Made by a program: the position numbers and the translations under genes. The notes beneath the pieces are model-generated. The model was given only the letters and a program-made list of their open reading frames with translations. It searched no databases and was not told where the DNA came from. A stretch of DNA of 64,000 nucleotides, taken from Rubellicoccus peritrichatus (GTDB lineage: Bacteria; Verrucomicrobiota; Verrucomicrobiia; Opitutales; Cerasicoccaceae). The stretch is from assembly GCF_033100135.1 (NCBI RefSeq), contig NZ_CP136920.1, forward strand, positions 62,001 through 126,000. The letters are read 5' to 3'. This document shows, one piece after another, positions 20,427 to 29,131 of the stretch (the first letter of the stretch is position 1; each line of letters begins with the position of its first letter).

Positions 20427-20463
20427 TGTTGCCAACCATCTTAATCCAAGAAAACCAATTCTA

Positions 20464-21879
20464 ATGATCAAGAAAACCATGTCTCAAAAGAACATTAATA
20501 AAAAACTAAAACTCGGGGCAATCGCAACCTGCATTGCACTGGGAGGAACAGCCCTTACGATGGCTGATGACGAAAAGATTCTTTTCGTTGGTAACAGTTA
20601 CACGGACTACAATGTCCTCTCCGGACAAGTCGAAGCCATGATTGAAACAGGAGGTGATGATGCCGTCACCAAGCGTCAGACCAAAGGCGGCTTCTCCTGG
20701 AAGAAACACTGGGATGCTGGAGAGGCGCAGAAACGCATTGAGAATGAAGAAGAATGGGACTTCATCGTTTTGCAGAATCATAGCCGCAGTTCCCTGGATA
20801 AGCGGGATAGTTTCGACGAGTATGGTCAGAAATTCATCGACCTGGTTAAAGATACCGATGCAGAACCAGTCCTCTACATGACCTGGTCCCGCAAGCATTT
20901 GCCCGAGGAACAAGCAGTCATCACCGAGGCATACAGCTCGCTCGGAGACAGGAACGATATCAAGGTCGCTCCAGTTGGTCTGGCGTTTGAGAGTTGGATG
21001 AAAGAACATCCAGCCGTACCTTTGCATGTCCATGATAACAGCCATCCTTCACCGGAAGGTTCCTATCTGGCAGCATGCGTAATATATGCTACCCTTACGG
21101 GAAAATCTCCTGTTGGCATGCCCAATGTCATCGAAGGAGCCAACTGGGTGACTGGTGGGCAGCACCTTGCCTTTATTGATCCTGCACGCGCTGCACAACT
21201 TCAGGAAACAGCCTGGAAAACAGTACAGGCTTATAACCCTAAAAGTCATGCATCTGATGAGCCTCTAAGGATTGCGGCAGCGGCACCAGTCGCAGCAGCG
21301 CCTCAATCAAGTGCAAACGACATCAAGATCAACTTTGGCGGTAAAGCGGCCCCAGGATGGAACAAGGTCGGTAGTCAGGTGGGACAACCCATTCCCCTGG
21401 TAAACTCAGGCGGACAACCAACCGGTGCCACAATTCAGGTTACGGATGCTTTCGAATCCTATGAGAATCCCAATGTCGTCAAGGCACCTCTAACCGGAGC
21501 TGCTGCAGCTTTTGAGGGAGCCAAAGCCGCAACACTATTCACTAATCGCGCAAAAGGGAATCCAACAGGAGCAATCCAAGTCTCAAAACTGGACCCCTCC
21601 AAAACTTATACCTTCCAGATTTGGGCCTCACGTGCTGCGAGTGGAAAACGCTGGGGCAAATACATCGTCACAGGCGCTGCTCCACAAACACAGTTCCTGG
21701 CTGCAGGTGGAGATTATGACGCAACAGGAAATGTAGCAGAAGTGCTAACCTTCGCTAACATTCAGCCTGACGCCAATGGAAATGTAACGCTCACCGTTGA
21801 GTTCCCTGCTGAGGGCGATCCAAAGATTAACATCGGTGACTTTACCTATTTAACCGGGATGATTGTAAGTGCATCGTAG
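20464..21879 (+). CDS. Secreted SGNH/GDSL hydrolase with C-terminal beta-rich module
   Basis: A 471-residue protein: signal segment at about 15-34, then an SGNH domain (36-255) with FVGNSYT (nucleophile S45), LQNHS (N105) and DNSHPSPEG (D191 and H194). The next roughly 190 residues start NDIKINFGGKAAPGWNKVG and resemble a lectin-like or fibronectin-like module (LDPSKTYTFQIWASR, EGDPKINIGDF); a related module sits in the beta-helix protein. SGNH enzymes of this sort remove acyl groups from carbohydrates. It follows the secreted unknown by 37 bases and is closed by two hairpin terminators, so it ends the 16.0-21.9 kb transcription unit. Substrate unknown. Confidence 0.82.
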   Translation: MIKKTMSQKNINKKLKLGAIATCIALGGTALTMADDEKILFVGNSYTDYNVLSGQVEAMIETGGDDAVTKRQTKGGFSWKKHWDAGEAQKRIENEEEWDFIVLQNHSRSSLDKRDSFDEYGQKFIDLVKDTDAEPVLYMTWSRKHLPEEQAVITEAYSSLGDRNDIKVAPVGLAFESWMKEHPAVPLHVHDNSHPSPEGSYLAACVIYATLTGKSPVGMPNVIEGANWVTGGQHLAFIDPARAAQLQETAWKTVQAYNPKSHASDEPLRIAAAAPVAAAPQSSANDIKINFGGKAAPGWNKVGSQVGQPIPLVNSGGQPTGATIQVTDAFESYENPNVVKAPLTGAAAAFEGAKAATLFTNRAKGNPTGAIQVSKLDPSKTYTFQIWASRAASGKRWGKYIVTGAAPQTQFLAAGGDYDATGNVAEVLTFANIQPDANGNVTLTVEFPAEGDPKINIGDFTYLTGMIVSAS

Positions 21880-21893
21880 GTGATGCCAACAGG

Positions 21894-21927
21894 GGGCTTT
21901 CAATTCCTCAAATTGAAAGCTCTTTTA
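21894..21927 (+). terminator. Intrinsic terminator, first of two after the SGNH gene
   Basis: GGGCTTTCAATT and AATTGAAAGCTC pair (one G-T) around a short loop, followed by TTTTA. Confidence 0.75.
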
Positions 21928-21977
21928 CTAACATTCAACGGCATGTGATCTAAAATGCATCGCATGTAACCGGTAAT

Positions 21978-22012
21978 ATGCCGCATGTAATCAATACATG
22001 CGGCATTTTTTT
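21978..22012 (+). terminator. Intrinsic terminator, second of two
   Basis: Perfect 12-bp stem ATGCCGCATGTA / TACATGCGGCAT with a 5-base loop and seven T. It isolates the following ebo operon. Confidence 0.88.
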
Positions 22013-22147
22013 ACTCCAACCCTCAGTCCCAATGGCTAATCCTAATGAACGCCCCAAAAGCACCCATTAACTTAATCCTAACTTAATGATCGTGAAGAAG
22101 ATGTTAAACAAATCAGGATAAACACTTTTATCGGAGACATCATCGGC

Positions 22148-23428
22148 TTGCGAAACTATAGCTTATGGGCATTAATCAATGCAGTCATGAGCCTCTCATG
22201 CCTATATCGACTCTTAAAAGTAATAATGAACGCATCCTTCTTTCACCGAATAACGAGTATAAGTCTGCTGCTTTTCCTCTCCTCATCGTTGCAAACCAAT
22301 GGTGAAAATAACAGCCCAGAAAAGTCAAAGCCGGTGGACATTTCGCTTCGCAACGAAGTTGAGAATGCGATCCATCAGAGCCTAACCGTCCTTTCCAAGT
22401 CTCAGCAATTTGACGGATACTGGTCAACCAGTGACTACCCGGGACTGACAGCGCTGATTCTCAAAGCATACTTAAAAACACCCGTGGATTCGGAGAAATG
22501 GGCAAACTCTGAAACCGTAGCCGATAGCGTTGCCTTCATATTATCTACGGTTCAAGAGGATGGCGGTATTTACTCAAGAGGACTCCAATCCTACAACACG
22601 GCCATTTCGCTCATGGCATTGAATGCCTACAACACCCCACTCACTTCTGAAAAGCCAAAGATCGATGATGTGGATATGGATGCAATCATCTCGAAAGCAC
22701 GAGCATTTCTTGTCGACCAGCAGCAAATATTCGAAAGCGGTGATAATCTGCCATACTCAGGTGGCATTGGCTACGGCAACAGCTATAAACACTCAGATCT
22801 TTCGAATACTTCACTCGCTATCCAAGCACTAAAGGAGACTCGAAAAATCGTTGAGAGCGATCAAATGGATGCGGATCTGGATTGGGAAGCTGCAATCAAA
22901 TTTGTCGAAAACACTCAGAATCTACCAGAGGTGAATCATCAGCCATGGGCTAGTGATGATCCGGCCAACCGTGGCGGTTTTGTATATTTTCCCGGCGACA
23001 GTAAAGCGGGAGCGATGAAACTCAAGTCCGGCAGAACAGCCCTGAGATCCTACGGTAGTATGAGCTATGCAGGATTGATGAGTTTTCTCTATGCAGGCTT
23101 GGAGCCCGACGATGAACGTGTTGTCGCAGCCGTTGATTGGTTGCAGAAAAATTATACGTTGGATGAAAATCCGGGCATGGGTCAGGAAGGCCTCTATTAC
23201 TATTATTACACTATGGCCAAGGCACTGGATGCCTATGGCTCGGATACTCTTGTCCTGGAGGACGGAACCGAAATTGACTGGCGCAAAAACCTGGCCAAAC
23301 GATTGATTTCCCTGCAAAAGCATCCCGGTTATTGGGTCAACGAAAACGGCCGTTGGATGGAAAGCGATCCCAACATCGTAACCGCTTATTCGCTTTTGGC
23401 TTTAGAAATTCTGTATCCTGGCCTATAA
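22148..23428 (+). CDS. Secreted prenyltransferase/squalene-cyclase-fold repeat protein
   Basis: About 426 residues with several helical repeats of the squalene-cyclase/prenyltransferase toroid: SQQFDGYWSTSDYPGLTALI, EDGGIYSRGLQSYNTAISLMA, and GMSYAGLM-like and YYYYYTMAKALDAYG segments. The DxDD motif of true triterpene cyclases is not seen, so it may be a binding or structural relative. A signal peptide begins at the ATG at 22226 (MNASFFHRITSISLLLFLSSS), which may be the real start; TTG 22148 has GGAG 11 bases upstream. It stands 21 bases before the small gene that opens the ebo cluster and is likely part of that operon. A periplasmic toroid protein suits a cluster thought to move metabolites to the periplasm. 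Confidence 0.75.
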   Translation: MRNYSLWALINAVMSLSCLYRLLKVIMNASFFHRITSISLLLFLSSSLQTNGENNSPEKSKPVDISLRNEVENAIHQSLTVLSKSQQFDGYWSTSDYPGLTALILKAYLKTPVDSEKWANSETVADSVAFILSTVQEDGGIYSRGLQSYNTAISLMALNAYNTPLTSEKPKIDDVDMDAIISKARAFLVDQQQIFESGDNLPYSGGIGYGNSYKHSDLSNTSLAIQALKETRKIVESDQMDADLDWEAAIKFVENTQNLPEVNHQPWASDDPANRGGFVYFPGDSKAGAMKLKSGRTALRSYGSMSYAGLMSFLYAGLEPDDERVVAAVDWLQKNYTLDENPGMGQEGLYYYYYTMAKALDAYGSDTLVLEDGTEIDWRKNLAKRLISLQKHPGYWVNENGRWMESDPNIVTAYSLLALEILYPGL

Positions 23429-23449
23429 GCCAAGCAAACAGATTACCCT

Positions 23450-23710
23450 ATGCCCAACAATGAAACGAACCTCGTAGACCTCGGTTTTTTGGACGCACGC
23501 TGCAAACTTATTGATATTGCTGCGTTCATGGACAGAATCGAGCGGAGCGGCCAGACCGACGATTACCGCTACCAGGCTTTGCTGAAAGCCCTGACTGCAC
23601 TTCAATCCAAGAACCGGGCTGAAGCTGTTTTGAACAGCCTGAGTGATCCGACCAGTAAACCCGTCGAAGAAGCCACTGCGGGCCCGGCAGCAGGAGCGTG
23701 GAAAGGCTAA
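23450..23710 (+). CDS. Small ebo-cluster protein of unknown function
   Basis: 86 residues, soluble, with a conserved-looking helical core (LGFLDARCKLIDIAAFMDRIER) and a variable tail. It occupies the place where eboA stands in other ebo clusters but is much shorter than EboA proteins as I know them; I cannot say whether it is a reduced EboA or a different protein. It ends 6 bases before eboB. Confidence 0.7.
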   Translation: MPNNETNLVDLGFLDARCKLIDIAAFMDRIERSGQTDDYRYQALLKALTALQSKNRAEAVLNSLSDPTSKPVEEATAGPAAGAWKG

Positions 23711-23716
23711 GCGTCT

Positions 23717-24526
23717 ATGAGATACATTGAGCCACACGCCCATATGGTCAGCCGGACCACGGACGATTATCAGTCTCTGGTTCTAGCTGGATGCAAAGCA
23801 GTCTGTGAACCCGCATTCTGGGCAGGTTTTGATCGCAGTTCAGCCCAGGGATTTTACGATTACTTCTGTCAACTGACGGAATATGAACCAAGACGCGCTG
23901 CAAAGTTTCACCTGAAGCATTACAGCTGGATTTGTATCAACCCTAAGGAAGCGGAAGATCCAGAGTTTGCCCGGGAAGTCATCGCGTTGATTCCTGAGTT
24001 TCTGAAGAAAGACAATGTTCTCGGCGTTGGCGAAATCGGTTTGAATAAGAACAGCGTTAACGAAGTCAAAATTTTCGAAGAACAGGTTCAGCTCGCGGTG
24101 GATCACAATCAATTGATTCTGGTCCACACACCTCACCTTGAAGATAAATTCAAAGGAACCCGTCTCATTATTGATATGCTTCAACGCCATCCGGGTGTCG
24201 ATCCCGGGCGTGTATTGATTGATCATGTTGAAGAGCATACCGTGAAGATGGTGTTGGACCTTGGCTTCTGGGCAGGCATCACACTTTACCCGGAATCGAA
24301 ATGCACACCTCCCCGTGCAGTTGATATGCTGGAACAATACGGCTCAACAGATCGCATCTGGATGAACTCCGCCTGCGACTGGGGAGTTAGTGACCCTCTC
24401 GCTTTGCCTAAGGCTATTTTTGAACTAAGAAAGAGAGGATTTGACGATGACACCATCGACCGCTTCGTCTACCGTAATCCCGTTAACTTTCTCAAACAGT
24501 GCCCCAAGTTTAGACTCACTATTTAG
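23717..24526 (+). CDS. eboB: TatD-family metal hydrolase EboB
   Basis: 269 residues with TatD-type metal motifs: EPHAHM at the N-terminus (HxH), VGEIGLNK, LVHTPH and IDHVEE, and a late NSACDWG replacing the usual Asp motif. The sequence and gene neighbours match EboB of the ebo (metabolite traffic) cluster, known from cyanobacterial scytonemin work and other bacteria. The exact reaction is not known. Next gene starts 6 bases downstream. Confidence 0.85.
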   Translation: MRYIEPHAHMVSRTTDDYQSLVLAGCKAVCEPAFWAGFDRSSAQGFYDYFCQLTEYEPRRAAKFHLKHYSWICINPKEAEDPEFAREVIALIPEFLKKDNVLGVGEIGLNKNSVNEVKIFEEQVQLAVDHNQLILVHTPHLEDKFKGTRLIIDMLQRHPGVDPGRVLIDHVEEHTVKMVLDLGFWAGITLYPESKCTPPRAVDMLEQYGSTDRIWMNSACDWGVSDPLALPKAIFELRKRGFDDDTIDRFVYRNPVNFLKQCPKFRLTI

Positions 24527-24532
24527 AACAGG

Positions 24533-25720
24533 ATGCGCCTCGCTCACGATTCACATCTGGCTTATTGCACCAACATCCACCGAGGCGAGGATTGGAAAGA
24601 AACCTTTGCAGGACTAGAGCGCTATACCCTTGAAGTGAGGCAGCAGGTTTGCCCTGCCGACTCACCTTACGCCATTGGCCTGCGCCTCAGTGCGAAAGCA
24701 GCAAAAGAGCTCAGCGATCCGACCACTCTACTCCAATTTCAGCGCTGGCTTGAAAAGCACAACTGCTACGTTTTTACAATCAACGGTTTTCCTTACGGAA
24801 GTTTTCATGACACGCGGGTAAAGGAGCAGGTTTACGCTCCGGATTGGCAGACAACCGAGCGTCTGCATTATACCAATCAGCTCTTTGAAATACTTGCTCA
24901 GCTATTACCATCCGGTGTCAGTGGCAGCGTTAGCACTGTACCGTGCTCTTTTAAAGATTTCATTGATAATAGCGCACAGGTCGATGCCATAAGGAAAAAC
25001 CTCATCAGCTGTGTAGATCATATTGCCAAGCTCAGTGAGCGGCATGGCTGTGACCTACATCTCGGGCTCGAACCGGAACCACTTGGCTTCCTTGAGACAA
25101 CTGAGGAAGCTCTGAACTTTTTTGAAACAATCCATCGGGCTGCACCTAACTCCGATTTGATCAGGCAACATCTGGGTATCAACTACGATACTTGTCACAT
25201 GGCGATCCAGTATGAAGAGCCCAGAGTCAGCTTAAATCTTCTCAGAGCCCATGATATTCGCCTAAGCAAGCTGCACCTGAGTTCTGCCCTGAAAGTAAAA
25301 CCGACCCCGACCGTTCAGACTCGCCTGGCCGATTTCATTGATACGGTTTACTTGCATCAAGTTGTCGCGAGATCCTCAGATGGCAACCTAACCCGCTATA
25401 CAGACCTCGACCAAGCTCTTGACTCAGCTCGTGATCAGACAGAAGCCGATGAAGAGTGGCGCATACATTTTCATGTGCCTCTTCATACGAAACCTGATGG
25501 TGAATTACGAACCACCAAAGATCATTTACTCGGAGTACTTGATGCTTTGGCAGAGGACCCGTCCATGTGTTCACATTTGGAGTTTGAGACCTATACATGG
25601 GAAGTGCTGCCGGCAGCAATGAAAACGCCAAATGTAGTAAGCCAATTAACAGCAGAGTATGATTGGTGCTTAAATGCCCTGGCTGAACGCGGGTTGAATC
25701 AATACAGTATTCCGGAATGA
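24533..25720 (+). CDS. eboE: Metabolite traffic protein EboE (xylose-isomerase-like TIM barrel)
   Basis: 395 residues. The N-terminal sequence HLAYCTNIHRGEDWKETFAG and later INGFPYGSFH and HLGLEPEPLGFLETTEE fit the EboE family, a TIM barrel related to sugar isomerases. It probably binds a small metabolite or metal using the conserved His and Glu residues (CDLHLGLEPEP, YDTCHMA). Its stop overlaps the start of eboC by four bases (ATGA). Confidence 0.88.
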   Translation: MRLAHDSHLAYCTNIHRGEDWKETFAGLERYTLEVRQQVCPADSPYAIGLRLSAKAAKELSDPTTLLQFQRWLEKHNCYVFTINGFPYGSFHDTRVKEQVYAPDWQTTERLHYTNQLFEILAQLLPSGVSGSVSTVPCSFKDFIDNSAQVDAIRKNLISCVDHIAKLSERHGCDLHLGLEPEPLGFLETTEEALNFFETIHRAAPNSDLIRQHLGINYDTCHMAIQYEEPRVSLNLLRAHDIRLSKLHLSSALKVKPTPTVQTRLADFIDTVYLHQVVARSSDGNLTRYTDLDQALDSARDQTEADEEWRIHFHVPLHTKPDGELRTTKDHLLGVLDALAEDPSMCSHLEFETYTWEVLPAAMKTPNVVSQLTAEYDWCLNALAERGLNQYSIPE

Positions 25721-26574
25721 ACGTCTTTGAGGTTCATTTGCGACTGGCACGGGCGTCGAACCTGCCAACAGTTTGGTCTAATGTCCTTTGTGCGGCAATC
25801 CTGGTCGGCGTCACTGACCCTCAAACGCTAACGCTCCTCTTTATTGCAAGCAGCATGCTTTACACAGGGGGCATGTACTTGAATGACTGGTGTGATGCCG
25901 CCTTTGATTCCAAACATCGACCAGAGCGTCCCATCCCCTCAAACCAAATCTCCAGGAATGCAGTATTGGCATGCTCTGTTGGCTGGCTGGGCGGAGGCTT
26001 TCTTTTGGGGCTTCTTCTAAATCCCCAAGCAATCATATGGGCAGCCGCTCTTGTTGTTTTTATCGTGTGGTACGACATTAACCACAAACAAAACAGAATG
26101 AGCCCACTCATCATGGCCGCGTGCCGTGCCAGCCTCTATCCATGGACAGCCACGATATGTATTGGACACACCCCTGCCATCGTCTGGCTTTCTGCGGGGG
26201 CCATATTCTGCTATGTCGTTGGGCTCAGTTATGTCGCCCGTGGGATAAAGAGCTCAAAAGCCTTATTGATCGCATCACTCATTGCCCTCTCTGTACCCGT
26301 TATACTTTACCTCCCTGCACCCTTTATTCAGACAGATACCTGGATTTGGCTGACCATGGCCATTTTCATTCTCTGGACGATTTACAGTCTGCTTGGACTC
26401 TGGCGGAAGCCACCAAATATCGATTTTACGATCAGCGGCTTGCTTGCTGGCATAATATGGGTTGATTTACATTCAGTCGCAACAATGGGATCATTTGATC
26501 TCGTAATCGGATTTATCTTTCTCGCATTTTTCATCATGACGATTCTGATGCAAAGAAGAATACCTGCGACCTGA
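25717..26574 (+). CDS. eboC: UbiA-like membrane prenyltransferase EboC
   Basis: 285 residues, about eight or nine hydrophobic segments. The first Asp-rich motif NDWCDAAFD (for prenyl diphosphate and Mg) followed by RPERPIPS, and a second region WYDINHKQNRMSPL, are typical of the UbiA superfamily. It is the membrane component of the ebo cluster. Start overlaps eboE by four bases, and eboD begins two bases after its stop. Confidence 0.88.
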   Translation: MNVFEVHLRLARASNLPTVWSNVLCAAILVGVTDPQTLTLLFIASSMLYTGGMYLNDWCDAAFDSKHRPERPIPSNQISRNAVLACSVGWLGGGFLLGLLLNPQAIIWAAALVVFIVWYDINHKQNRMSPLIMAACRASLYPWTATICIGHTPAIVWLSAGAIFCYVVGLSYVARGIKSSKALLIASLIALSVPVILYLPAPFIQTDTWIWLTMAIFILWTIYSLLGLWRKPPNIDFTISGLLAGIIWVDLHSVATMGSFDLVIGFIFLAFFIMTILMQRRIPAT

Positions 26575-26576
26575 AT

Positions 26577-27764
26577 ATGATGAAAGCCCGACAGATCGAA
26601 AAACAACTCCTGGTGCCCTATCAGCACCGTGTCTATTTCACTCAGGACGTCTTCGAACCAGAGAACACTTTGCTGGCTTCGTTATTAACCGAATCAACAG
26701 AAGGGGAAGCAACGCGGGTCTATGTTGCAGTAGATGAGCAATTGAGAGAACACGACTCGGCTTTTCAAGACAAGGTCCACGCTTACTTCAATAACTTTCG
26801 AGAAAAGATCGATTGCTGCGGTTACTCAGAATATCCAGGTGGCGAAATTCTGAAAAATGACCTGCGATACCTGAAGGATCTTTACCATGAAATTGAGCAA
26901 GCAAAGCTCTGCCGGCACTCTTACCTGATCGGTATTGGCGGTGGCGCACTTCTCGACATGACAGGCTTTGCCGCTGCCACTGCACATCGCGGCATACGCC
27001 ATCTACGTCTGCCCACGACTTCCCTAAGTCAAGGCGATGGCGGAGTCGGAGTTAAGAATGGCGTCAACTATCTGGGGAAAAAGAATTTCATCGGAACATT
27101 CATGCCTCCACATGCCGTCGTAAATGATCTTAACTTTCTAAAAACACTCTCAAATAATCAAATGCGAGACGGCTACATTGAAGCGGTCAAAGTTGCATTA
27201 ATTCGAGACGGCGCGTTTTTTGACTTAATCGAAAGCCGGGCAGAGCTGCTGATAAATCGGGATCCCGATACCATATCCTGGATCATCGAAAAGTCAGCTC
27301 AACATCATGTCGACCATATTGCCCAAAGTGGCGACCCCTTCGAATTAAAATCCGCGCGACCATTAGACTTTGGGCACTGGGTGGCTCATAAGCTCGAAAC
27401 CATGAGCGCCTTCAAAATAAGTCATGGCGAAGCCGTCGCTATCGGGATGGCAGTTGACGTGCTTTATTCACAAAAGATCGGGCATCTAGCCAAAAAGCAG
27501 GCCAGCCGCATCATTAACCTCATTGAACAACTCGGTTTCAAAACCTACAGTCCCGAGCTACTCACTGTATCAGAACAAGGGCGCAATCTGATACTTGAAG
27601 GCTTGGATGAATTCAGGGAACACCTTGGTGGCCAACTCACAATATCGCTTCTCAATGATATTGGTGACTCTTTTGAAACTCACGAAATGATTCCAAAGGT
27701 CATTCTCGAATGCATAGAAGGACTGAGAGATAGAAACGCATCGAGACCACATCCAGAATCATGA
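26577..27764 (+). CDS. eboD: 3-dehydroquinate-synthase-like protein EboD
   Basis: 395 residues of the DHQ synthase / sugar phosphate cyclase family: NAD-binding GIGGGALLDMTGFAAAT, PTTSLSQGDGGVGVKNGVN and metal-binding EAVKVALI, FGHWVAHKLE and SHGEAVAIGM. Such enzymes cyclise seven-carbon sugar phosphates. In this cluster it is EboD and not aroB, judged by the neighbours. It overlaps eboF by four bases. Confidence 0.87.
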   Translation: MMKARQIEKQLLVPYQHRVYFTQDVFEPENTLLASLLTESTEGEATRVYVAVDEQLREHDSAFQDKVHAYFNNFREKIDCCGYSEYPGGEILKNDLRYLKDLYHEIEQAKLCRHSYLIGIGGGALLDMTGFAAATAHRGIRHLRLPTTSLSQGDGGVGVKNGVNYLGKKNFIGTFMPPHAVVNDLNFLKTLSNNQMRDGYIEAVKVALIRDGAFFDLIESRAELLINRDPDTISWIIEKSAQHHVDHIAQSGDPFELKSARPLDFGHWVAHKLETMSAFKISHGEAVAIGMAVDVLYSQKIGHLAKKQASRIINLIEQLGFKTYSPELLTVSEQGRNLILEGLDEFREHLGGQLTISLLNDIGDSFETHEMIPKVILECIEGLRDRNASRPHPES

Positions 27765-29131
27765 AGCGAAGTGCAATCATCAATGTTGTCGGCCTGACTC
27801 GTTCGTTGATCGGAGCACACACTCCTGCAATCAAAGGTTTTCTCGAAAAGCACTCCTGCCAGGTAATCAAACCTGCTTTTCCTGCAGTCACCTGCACCGC
27901 CCAGTCAACCTACTTAACAGGAAAGCAGCCAAATGAGCACGGCATCGTGGGTAATGCCTGGTATGACCGAGAATACGACGAACTACGCTTCTGGAAACAA
28001 TCCAATCGTCTGGTACAACAACCTAAACTCTGGGAAGACATCCGTGAAGAGGTGCCTGAGTTCACCTGCGCCAAACTTTTCTGGTGGTACAATATGTATT
28101 CTTCCGCCGACTACTCCATCACCCCCCGCCCAATGTATCCGGCCGATGGACGAAAGGTATTTGACATCTACACACAACCCATGGGGCTACGGGAAAGTAT
28201 CAAGCAGGATCTCGGCGAATTCCCCTTCCCCTATTTCTGGGGACCGATGGCAGGCATAGAGTCATCTGCATGGATTGCCAAATCTGCCCAATGGGTAGAG
28301 ACCAAATACCAGCCGACCTTGAACCTGATTTATCTGCCTCATCTCGATTATAATCTGCAAAGGCTCGGACCAAACCATCCGGACATTGCGAAGGATTTAA
28401 AAGAAATAGATCGAGTCGTCGGCGAACTGCTTGATTTCTTCACTGCCCATGACATAGAGGTCACGCTCCTTTCAGAATATGGCATCACTGAAGTTGATCA
28501 GCCAATTCATCTCAACCGGGTGTTTCGTAAAAACGGCTGGATAACGATCAAAGACGAACTGGGGCTGGAGCAATTGGATTTCGGAGCAAGCAAGGTCTTT
28601 GCTCTCGCAGATCATCAGGTCGCGCACATCTACGTGAACGACAAATCAATCCTTTCCCAAGTCCGCCAGCAAATCGAACAAACCGATGGTGTCGATCAAG
28701 TATTGGACGCAGAGGCAAAGACGAAATATGGTATCGACCATTCTCGTGCCGGGGACCTCATCGCAATCGCAAAGCCACATGCATGGTTTACATACTATTA
28801 CTGGGAAGACGACGCGCTTGCCCCTGATTTTGCGCGCTGTGTCGACATTCACCGCAAAGCAGGCTATGACCCAGTCGAACTTTTCATAGATCCAAAACTT
28901 AGCTTGCCAAAGCTGAAAGTAGCAAAGTTTCTCCTGAAGAAAAAACTGGGCTTTCGAGCACTCATGGATGTCATCCCTCTTGATGCATCTTTGGTTCGCG
29001 GTTCCCATGGCCGCATTCCTGAAAACGAAAATGACTGGCCTGTCTTAATCGGGCCTCAAGTCTCCGAGGGCAATCAACCAATCAATGCCACCAAGGTTTA
29101 TTCAAAGCTGAAGGCAAGTATCCTCAGCTAG
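27761..29131 (+). CDS. eboF: Alkaline-phosphatase/nucleotide-pyrophosphatase-family protein EboF
   Basis: 456 residues. PAFPAVTCTAQSTYLTGKQP carries the nucleophile Thr region of the phosphodiesterase/pyrophosphatase branch, and HGIVGNAWYD, LPHLDYNLQRLGPNHP, SEYGI and ADHQVAHIY supply metal ligands. It is the last gene of the ebo operon. Its TAG stop is half of a CTAG palindrome whose complement is the stop of the facing histidine kinase gene. Confidence 0.85.
   Translation: MKRSAIINVVGLTRSLIGAHTPAIKGFLEKHSCQVIKPAFPAVTCTAQSTYLTGKQPNEHGIVGNAWYDREYDELRFWKQSNRLVQQPKLWEDIREEVPEFTCAKLFWWYNMYSSADYSITPRPMYPADGRKVFDIYTQPMGLRESIKQDLGEFPFPYFWGPMAGIESSAWIAKSAQWVETKYQPTLNLIYLPHLDYNLQRLGPNHPDIAKDLKEIDRVVGELLDFFTAHDIEVTLLSEYGITEVDQPIHLNRVFRKNGWITIKDELGLEQLDFGASKVFALADHQVAHIYVNDKSILSQVRQQIEQTDGVDQVLDAEAKTKYGIDHSRAGDLIAIAKPHAWFTYYYWEDDALAPDFARCVDIHRKAGYDPVELFIDPKLSLPKLKVAKFLLKKKLGFRALMDVIPLDASLVRGSHGRIPENENDWPVLIGPQVSEGNQPINATKVYSKLKASILS

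Noticed and set aside
21978-22012. Regulatory operator (perfect 12-bp palindrome)
   Set aside because: The T tract right after the stem and its position after a stop codon make a terminator the simpler reading.
26577-27764. aroB of the shikimate pathway
   Set aside because: The sequence is DHQ-synthase-like, but it lies inside a tight eboB-E-C-D-F operon, so EboD is the better call.
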